Positions 1 through 4,954 of a stretch of DNA of 7,568 bases are shown here, piece after piece. Where the stretch lies: the NCBI GenBank assembly GCA_051878975.1, contig JBJELD010000088.1, positions 1 to 7,568 of the forward strand. Reading direction: 5' to 3'. The notes below the pieces were generated by a model. It did not search any database, was not told where the DNA came from, and saw only the letters and a list, made by a program, of their open reading frames with translations. This stretch comes from Caccovicinus sp051878975. Lineage in GTDB: Bacteria; Bacillota; Clostridia; Lachnospirales; Lachnospiraceae. The number at the start of each line of letters is the position of its first letter. Position 1 is the stretch's first letter. A program made the translations under genes and the position numbers.

Positions 1-13
1 CGATGGAAATCTT

Positions 14-306
14 CCGGGTAACTGGGATTCGGTATCCAGCCCGGTGAGAAAGATGAGACTGTTCTGAACAGTCCCTTTCCTGTATCTGGAAGATAAGCTT
101 ACACGCTGTACGGACGTAAAAGCAGTTGTTGAGCTTACGAGAAGTAACGGCATCAAGAACTTCAAAACGGATTTTTGCAGGTTAAAGGTAAAAGATTGTC
201 GCGCAATGCTGGAACGGAGAACAATAGCAGTCAAATAAAAATAAGTTGGAATTGGGAATGCGTGAGCATCTATCAAGCTGTAAAGGCAGGATAGATGCTC
301 TTTTTT
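14..306 (+). ncRNA. Possible 3' part of a structured RNA, or decayed gene end
   Basis: No frame here gives a convincing protein. The plus strand folds into successive stem-loops. At 14-44, CCGGG pairs with CCCGG around an inner CTGG(g)AT/ATCCAG stem. At 57-73 there is a near-perfect palindrome, GACTGTT/AACAGTC. At 115-139, CGTAA(aa)GC pairs with GCTTACG. A strong intrinsic terminator follows at 264-306. Stacked hairpins closed by a terminator suggest a transcribed noncoding RNA whose 5' end lies left of the window. The alternative is a degraded gene end: one plus frame is open from 68 to a TAA at 236-238, only about 25 bases before the terminator, but it is broken by a TGA at 65-67 and has no recognisable domain. 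I do not recognise an RNA family. Confidence 0.3.
264..306 (+). terminator. Rho-independent terminator, plus strand
   Basis: An 11-bp perfect stem, GAGCATCTATC (264-274) with GATAGATGCTC (290-300), encloses a 15-nt loop and is followed directly by six T residues (301-306). The T tract lies only on the plus-strand side, so the terminator serves something transcribed rightward from the left edge. It would not efficiently stop the leftward HD-hydrolase transcript. Confidence 0.88.
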
Positions 307-443
307 CTGTCTTTAAGACGGGAAATCCTGTCCGTTAGGCCGTAAAAAATATCGTGCAGCAGCTTATACTTTTCTCATAGCCGAAGAAATCCGGACAAAG
401 CTGGCGTTTCAGGAGTGTGACAGCGTGTTCGCCCGGCAGGGAG
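307..443. other. Intergenic stretch without a recognised gene
   Basis: This lies between the plus-strand terminator and the stop codon of the HD hydrolase. I see no start codon with a ribosome binding site and no clear terminator for the leftward hydrolase transcript. It contains a small loopless palindrome, GTCTTTAAGAC, at 309-319. On the minus strand one frame stays open for about 36 codons but has no ATG. Confidence 0.4.
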
Positions 444-989
444 TCAATCCTGGAAGGTTTTTAACGCATCCAGTGTTTGCTGAATCAGCTCATCCAGGGA
501 GCAGCCCAGCATTTCGGCGCCTTTTTCAATGACTTCGCGGGAACATCCGGCGGCAAAGCCTTTACTCTTGAATTTCTTCTTGACGGATTTCAGTTCCAGA
601 TCCTGAACGCTTTTAGACGGACGCATCAGTACAACCGCGCCGATCAGGCCGGTTAATTCATCCACGGCAAATAGTACCTTCTCCATTTCATGCTCCGGTT
701 TGATGTCCACGGTAATGCCGTAGCCGTGGCTGGCCGTTGCGTGAATAATCCTCTCATCGATTCCGCGCTCCCGCATAATTTCCTGAGATTTGATACAGTG
801 CTGTTCCGGAAACTGCTCGAAATCCAGATCATGGAGCAGTCCTACAATGCCCCAGAATTCCTTTTCTTCTCCGTATCCCAGCTTTTCTGCAAAATATTTC
901 ATGGTATTTTCCACGATCTGCGCATGTTCCAGATGGAACGGTTCCTGATTATACTCGGTCAGAAGAGACCATGCTTCTTCTCTCGTCAT
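444..989 (-). CDS. HD-superfamily phosphohydrolase (HDIG/COG2316-like)
   Basis: A predicted soluble cytoplasmic metal-dependent phosphohydrolase of 181 residues. With Met1 at 989, the HD signature is His22 (in HLEHA), His53-Asp54 (in LLHDLD) and Asp110 (in AVDELTG). His64 (PEQH) and His83/His88 (HATASHG) lie between them, as in HD proteins that bind two metals. An ATG 24 bases upstream at 1013 would add MTAKEKSH. I chose 989 because AAAGGAG (999-1005) sits 9 bases before it, and because the consensus promoter at 1022-1050 predicts transcription starting near 1015, leaving no leader for the upstream ATG. No signal peptide or membrane segment is visible. It is a single gene, divergent from the GTPase-nuclease gene. 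The substrate is unknown; nucleotide or phosphate-ester hydrolysis is the family expectation. Confidence 0.85.
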   Translation of the reverse strand: MTREEAWSLLTEYNQEPFHLEHAQIVENTMKYFAEKLGYGEEKEFWGIVGLLHDLDFEQFPEQHCIKSQEIMRERGIDERIIHATASHGYGITVDIKPEHEMEKVLFAVDELTGLIGAVVLMRPSKSVQDLELKSVKKKFKSKGFAAGCSREVIEKGAEMLGCSLDELIQQTLDALKTFQD

Positions 990-998
990 GTGTGATTT

Positions 999-1005
999 CT
1001 CCTTT
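999..1005 (-). promoter_or_regulatory. Ribosome binding site deciding the HD hydrolase start
   Basis: On the minus strand this reads AAAGGAG, a near-consensus Shine-Dalgarno site, with a 9-base spacer to the ATG at 989-987. The alternative ATG at 1013-1011 is preceded only by an A-run, so the shorter 181-residue product is favoured. Confidence 0.8.
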
Positions 1006-1021
1006 GCTGTCATTTTTTTCG

Positions 1022-1050
1022 ATTATAAAGCGGAGAGGAGGGAATGTCAA
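1022..1050 (-). promoter_or_regulatory. Consensus sigma-A promoter of the HD hydrolase gene
   Basis: On the minus strand there is a perfect TTGACA (-35, 1045-1050), a 17-base spacer and a perfect TATAAT (-10, 1022-1027). Transcription should start near 1015, giving a leader of roughly 26 bases to the ATG at 989. A fully consensus promoter predicts strong, largely constitutive transcription unless a repressor acts. I see no obvious operator palindrome overlapping it. Confidence 0.85.
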
Positions 1051-1075
1051 CTGAGGCAGGCGATTTTGCTGCATC

Positions 1076-1104
1076 TCGACGATTGCCGTTTCTTGTGATA
1101 TAAT
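1076..1104 (+). promoter_or_regulatory. Sigma-A promoter of the GTPase-nuclease gene
   Basis: The -35 element is TCGACG (1076-1081), four of six matches to consensus. A 17-base spacer leads to a perfect TATAAT (1099-1104). TGTGA just upstream resembles, imperfectly, an extended -10. The -35 elements of this promoter and the divergent HD promoter are about 25 bp apart, so polymerases could compete or the pair could be co-regulated. The predicted start lies near 1111, giving a leader of about 29 bases. Confidence 0.75.
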
Positions 1105-1126
1105 CTTTTTATTGTGCGATTACGAG

Positions 1127-1132
1127 AGGAGG
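1127..1132 (+). promoter_or_regulatory. Strong ribosome binding site for the GTPase-nuclease gene
   Basis: A perfect AGGAGG within GAGAGGAGG, with a 7-base spacer to the ATG at 1140. This fixes the start of the 921-residue protein and predicts efficient translation. Confidence 0.85.
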
Positions 1133-1139
1133 CGTTTTC

Positions 1140-3905
1140 ATGGGCGACCAGGAGCCTAAAAAAGTAAAAAAACGCATTTGTGCTGGTCTGCTGGCCCATG
1201 TAGATGCGGGAAAAACAACCCTTTCCGAAGGAATTTTATATGTAAGCGGCAGTATCAGAAGGCTGGGAAGAGTGGACAACAAAGATGCATTTCTGGATAC
1301 GGATGAGATGGAGCGGGCCAGAGGAATCACCATTTTTTCCAAGCAGGCGGAATGCCGGATCGGAGATATGGAGGTTACCCTCCTGGACACGCCGGGGCAT
1401 GTGGATTTTTCTGCGGAAATGGAACGGACCCTGCAGGTGCTGGATTATGCGGTTCTGGTGATCAGCGGGGCGGATGGCGTACAGGGCCATACGCTGACGC
1501 TCTGGAAGCTTCTGGAGCGCTATCAGATTCCGGTATTTTTATTCATCAATAAGATGGATCAGGAGGGAACCGACCGGGAACGGCTTCTGGAAGAGCTGCA
1601 GGACCGGCTGGATGAACGCTGCCTGGATTTTTCGGAGTTTTGCTGGGAGTCGGCAGAGGAGGAGTTTCTGGAAAATCTGGCGGTATGTGATGAGCGTGTT
1701 CTGGAACGGTATCTGGAGGAAGGAACGCTGGAGCTGGAAACCGTGCGGCAGATGATTCGGGAAAGAAAACTGTTTCCCTGCTACTTTGGCTCTGCATTAA
1801 AGCTGACCGGTGTGAAAGAATTTCTTGAAGGCCTGGAATGTTACACGGAAGAGAAGAAGTGGCCGGAAGAGTTCGGCGCGAAGGTCTATAAGATTTCCCG
1901 GGATGAGCAGGGGAATCGGATGACCTTTTTGAAAGTAACCGGCGGGAGTCTGAAGGTCAAGGATATGCCGGACGGAGAGGAAAAGGTCAATCAGCTCCGG
2001 ATTTATTCCGGCGCGAAATATGAGACGGTCAACGAGGCAGCGGCCGGAACCATCTGTGCGGCGATGGGTCTGACAAAAACCTATGCCGGTCAGGGACTGG
2101 GAAGGGAAGAAGCCTCGGAAATGCCGGTTCTGGAGCCGGTGCTTTCTTATCACATTCAGCTCCCGGAGGACTGCGATGTGCATGTGATGCTGTCCCGGCT
2201 GCGGCAGCTGGAGGAGGAGGAACCGCTGCTCCACATTGTCTGGAAGGAAGAACTGGGAGAAATTCACGCGCAGCTGATGGGCGAGGTGCAGATCGACGTT
2301 TTGCGAAATCTGATTCGGGAACGGTTTGGGGTGGACGTGCAGTTTGGAGCGGGAAATATCGTATATAAGGAAACGATCCTGGAACCGGTGGAAGGAATCG
2401 GACATTTTGAACCGCTGCGGCATTATGCAGAAGTACACCTTCTGATGGAGCCGGGAGAGCGGGGAAGCGGGCTGCAGTTTGCGGCTGCCTGCAGCGAGGA
2501 TGTGCTGGACAGGAACTGGCAGCGGTTGATTCTGACCCATCTGGAAGAAAAACCGCATCGCGGTGTTCTGACAGGAGCGCCGATCACGGATATGAAAATT
2601 ACGTTGATTGCCGGCCGGGCGCATTTAAAACATACAGAGGGCGGCGATTTTCGACAGGCCACTTACCGGGCAGTGCGGCAGGGTCTGATGAAGGCACGCT
2701 GTGCGCTGCTGGAGCCTTACTATACGTTCCGTCTGGAGGTACCGCAGGAGATGATCGGGCGGGCGATGACGGATATCCAGAAAATGAGCGGAACCTTTGA
2801 GCCGCCGTTTGTGGAGAATGGACAGTCTGTTCTGACCGGAAGTGTTCCGGCCGTGGAAATGAGCGGTTATCCGACTCAGGTAGCGGCCTACACGAAGGGG
2901 CTTGGAAAGCTGTTCTGCACCATGAAGGGCTATGATCTCTGTCATAATCCGGAGGATGTGGCAGAGCGCTCCGGGTACGATCCGGAAAGTGATCTGGAAA
3001 ATCCGACCGGGTCCGTGTTCTGTTCTCACGGAGCCGGGTTTGTGGTCCCGTGGGATCAGGTGGAGGAGTATATGCATATTGACGGCGGTCTTTCTTTGGG
3101 AGAAGCAGATGCGGAGCGAAACAGGGAGAGAGCCGAACAAGGCAGGAAGCAGACGGATGATGGAGACCGCCAGCAAAAACGGCGCCCGTCGGCTGAAGGC
3201 GGCGCCGGACGTACCGGCGGCTTCGGAGGCTACAGTGGTTCGCTGGAGGATGACAAGGAACTGGAGGAAATTTTTCGGCGTACCTTCGGAGAAACGAAGC
3301 GGAGCCGCCAGATGGCGGAATCCAGGGCAGCAGCCGGCCGGCCGGTGCTCCGGGAAAGGACCTGGGAAAGGCCGGAGCCGAAGGAAAAATACCTTTTGGT
3401 GGATGGCTATAATATTATTTTTGCCTGGGAAGAATTAAAGGAGCTGGCAAAGGCCAGTCTGGACGGAGCCAGACAGCGGCTGATGGACATTCTCTGTAAT
3501 TATCAGGGCTTCCGTCAATGCAATCTGATCCTGGTATTTGATGCGTACCGGGTACAGGGACATGTCTGCGAAATTCAGCAGTATCACAATATCTATGTGG
3601 TCTATACCAAAGAGGCAGAGACGGCGGATCAGTATATTGAAAAGACGGTGCATGAGCTTGGAAAGAAATACGATGTTACGGTAGCCACATCGGACGGACT
3701 GGAGCAGGTGATTATTATGGGTCAGGGCGCCTATCGGATGTCGGCCAGCGACCTGAAGGAAGAGATTGAGCGGACCAATCAGGAAATCCGGGAGGGATTT
3801 CTGGAGAGGATCCCGAAAAAAGAAAATCTGCTGTTTCGCGACGTGGATGAAAAAACAGCCGCGGAGATCGAACATCTGCGGCTGGAGGAAAAGAAGAACA
3901 GGTAA
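1140..3905 (+). CDS. Tet(M)/EF-G-like ribosomal GTPase fused to Rae1/YacP-type NYN endoribonuclease
   Basis: 921 residues in two modules. Residues 12-647 are a complete translation GTPase of the ribosomal-protection/EF-G type. It has G1 AHVDAGKT (19-26), G2 Thr64 in RGITI, G3 DTPGH (83-87, His87 the expected catalytic residue), G4 NKMD (137-140) and G5 SAL (218-220). Domains II-V follow, ending in the family's C-terminal CSHGAGFVV segment (628-636). Residues 748-921 match the full length of Bacillus subtilis Rae1/YacP, a ribosome-dependent mRNA endonuclease: LLVDGYN (Asp755, Asn758), VFDAY (Asp801), ETAD (Asp830), ATSD (Asp852) and GQGA. A charged, Gly-rich linker (about 648-747) carries one ordered-looking motif, DKELEEIFRRTFG (705-717). 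Tet(M)-type proteins have YSPVST in the domain IV loop; here the segment reads HLKHTEGGDF (495-504), so tetracycline resistance is doubtful. I infer a factor that docks near the A site and cleaves mRNA. Confidence 0.93.
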   Translation: MGDQEPKKVKKRICAGLLAHVDAGKTTLSEGILYVSGSIRRLGRVDNKDAFLDTDEMERARGITIFSKQAECRIGDMEVTLLDTPGHVDFSAEMERTLQVLDYAVLVISGADGVQGHTLTLWKLLERYQIPVFLFINKMDQEGTDRERLLEELQDRLDERCLDFSEFCWESAEEEFLENLAVCDERVLERYLEEGTLELETVRQMIRERKLFPCYFGSALKLTGVKEFLEGLECYTEEKKWPEEFGAKVYKISRDEQGNRMTFLKVTGGSLKVKDMPDGEEKVNQLRIYSGAKYETVNEAAAGTICAAMGLTKTYAGQGLGREEASEMPVLEPVLSYHIQLPEDCDVHVMLSRLRQLEEEEPLLHIVWKEELGEIHAQLMGEVQIDVLRNLIRERFGVDVQFGAGNIVYKETILEPVEGIGHFEPLRHYAEVHLLMEPGERGSGLQFAAACSEDVLDRNWQRLILTHLEEKPHRGVLTGAPITDMKITLIAGRAHLKHTEGGDFRQATYRAVRQGLMKARCALLEPYYTFRLEVPQEMIGRAMTDIQKMSGTFEPPFVENGQSVLTGSVPAVEMSGYPTQVAAYTKGLGKLFCTMKGYDLCHNPEDVAERSGYDPESDLENPTGSVFCSHGAGFVVPWDQVEEYMHIDGGLSLGEADAERNRERAEQGRKQTDDGDRQQKRRPSAEGGAGRTGGFGGYSGSLEDDKELEEIFRRTFGETKRSRQMAESRAAAGRPVLRERTWERPEPKEKYLLVDGYNIIFAWEELKELAKASLDGARQRLMDILCNYQGFRQCNLILVFDAYRVQGHVCEIQQYHNIYVVYTKEAETADQYIEKTVHELGKKYDVTVATSDGLEQVIIMGQGAYRMSASDLKEEIERTNQEIREGFLERIPKKENLLFRDVDEKTAAEIEHLRLEEKKNR

Positions 3906-3913
3906 TCAGGATT

Positions 3914-4816
3914 TTACCGGGAAGAGAACAAAGAAACGTCTTCCCGGCGGATCAGCTGTTCCAGCTGTTCGATCTCTTCTCTGGACGGCGCGGAAAATTC
4001 GGACGGAGGAACAGGCAGTCCCAGCGCCTGGTATTTGGCCAGCCCCAGAGTATGATAGGGGAGCAGCTCCATCCTGGCTTTGGGAACATACTGATGAACA
4101 AAGCGGGCAGTCTGCCGGATATTTTCCGGGTCAGCATTGACGCCGTGGATGACAGGAACCCGGATGACGATATCTGCCGGCAGGTTTTGGTAGGCTTTCA
4201 CGTTTGCCAGAATCTGCCGGTTGCTTTTTCCGGTCCAGCGGATGTGGGCGTTTTCATCCATGACCTTGATATCTGTAAAAATCAGATCCATCCGTTCCAG
4301 GCTGGGGCGGACCGGCTCCATCTGGTAATACCCGCTGCTCTCCAGCGCCAGGCTGAGGCCATGATCATACAGACATTTCGTCAGTTCATTCAAAAATTGC
4401 GCCTGGAAAGTGGGTTCTCCGCCGGACAAGGTGACACCGCCTCCGGAATAGCGGAAAACGGACAGGCTTTTCTCCAGCTTTGACCAGATTTTCTCTGGGG
4501 TAATGGTTTGACCATAGCGGGTTCTGGCTTCGGAGGGACAGGCCTTTGCGCAGGCTCCGCAGCGGATACAGCGGGAACGGGCATCTTTATCATTCAGGTC
4601 CGCTTTGATATGAGACGGACAGACGCTGGTGCAGCGGCCGCAGCCTATGCAGAGGTTTGTATGGAAGGCAATCTTGGTTTCACAAGTCATCCCTTCCGGG
4701 TTGGCACACCAGCGGCAGCGCAGAGGGCAGCCGGCAAAGAAGATGGTGGTGCGGATTCCGTCGCCGTCATTGACCGAAAAATTCTGAATCTGAAAAATCG
4801 TACCTTGTGTACTCAT
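3914..4816 (-). CDS. Glycyl radical enzyme activating enzyme (radical SAM, PFL-AE family)
   Basis: A cytoplasmic activase of 300 residues that reductively cleaves S-adenosylmethionine and abstracts hydrogen from the partner enzyme's glycine. The radical SAM cluster motif is Cys30-x3-Cys34-x2-Cys37. An inserted ferredoxin domain carries two 4Fe-4S sets, Cys56/59/62/66 and Cys83/86/89/93. SGGEP (131-135) is the SAM-binding motif. The ferredoxin insert and length separate it from classical PflA of about 245 residues, which lacks it, and match the activases of non-PFL glycyl radical enzymes such as those for glycerol, choline or arylacetate. The ATG at 4816 follows GGAGGA (4828-4833) at an 11-base spacer. 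It is downstream of the glycyl radical enzyme gene in the same orientation across 138 bp, and should activate that protein. That gap has a few short palindromes (for example ATCTGCAGAT, 4900-4909) but no clear promoter or terminator. Confidence 0.93.
   Translation of the reverse strand: MSTQGTIFQIQNFSVNDGDGIRTTIFFAGCPLRCRWCANPEGMTCETKIAFHTNLCIGCGRCTSVCPSHIKADLNDKDARSRCIRCGACAKACPSEARTRYGQTITPEKIWSKLEKSLSVFRYSGGGVTLSGGEPTFQAQFLNELTKCLYDHGLSLALESSGYYQMEPVRPSLERMDLIFTDIKVMDENAHIRWTGKSNRQILANVKAYQNLPADIVIRVPVIHGVNADPENIRQTARFVHQYVPKARMELLPYHTLGLAKYQALGLPVPPSEFSAPSREEIEQLEQLIRREDVSLFSSR
3917..3947. repeat. Inverted repeat at the convergent gene ends
   Basis: CCGGGAAGA (3917-3925) and TCTTCCCGG (3939-3947) form a perfect 9-bp stem with a 13-nt loop. 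It overlaps the last codons of the activating-enzyme gene and lies just past the stop of the plus-strand gene. No T-run follows on either strand, so it is not a classical intrinsic terminator. It may stabilise 3' ends, or help termination where the two genes meet with only 8 bp between them. Confidence 0.45.
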
Positions 4817-4954
4817 AGATATCTCAATCCTCCATAATGGTTTGGTCAGTCAGGACGCCGGATGCTGCAGCCGCTTTCCGGAAGCATGCAGGAGATGGTA
4901 TCTGCAGATCCATTTCCCTTTCCGGCGGTTTCAGACGGCGCCTAAAAACAGGAT

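Noticed and set aside
68..238. Plus-strand open frame of 56 codons ending just before the terminator
   Set aside because: It has no start codon with a ribosome binding site, a TGA at 65-67 interrupts it, and I recognise no domain. It is kept only as the alternative explanation of the left-edge region.
1797..2624. Minus-strand frame of 275 codons inside the GTPase gene
   Set aside because: It is a shadow of the strongly supported plus-strand coding sequence, with no recognisable domain and no independent start signals.
1140..3905. Annotation of the large gene as a tetracycline resistance determinant
   Set aside because: The core is of the ribosomal-protection type, but the YSPVST loop tip is replaced and a nuclease is fused, so resistance is not supported from sequence.
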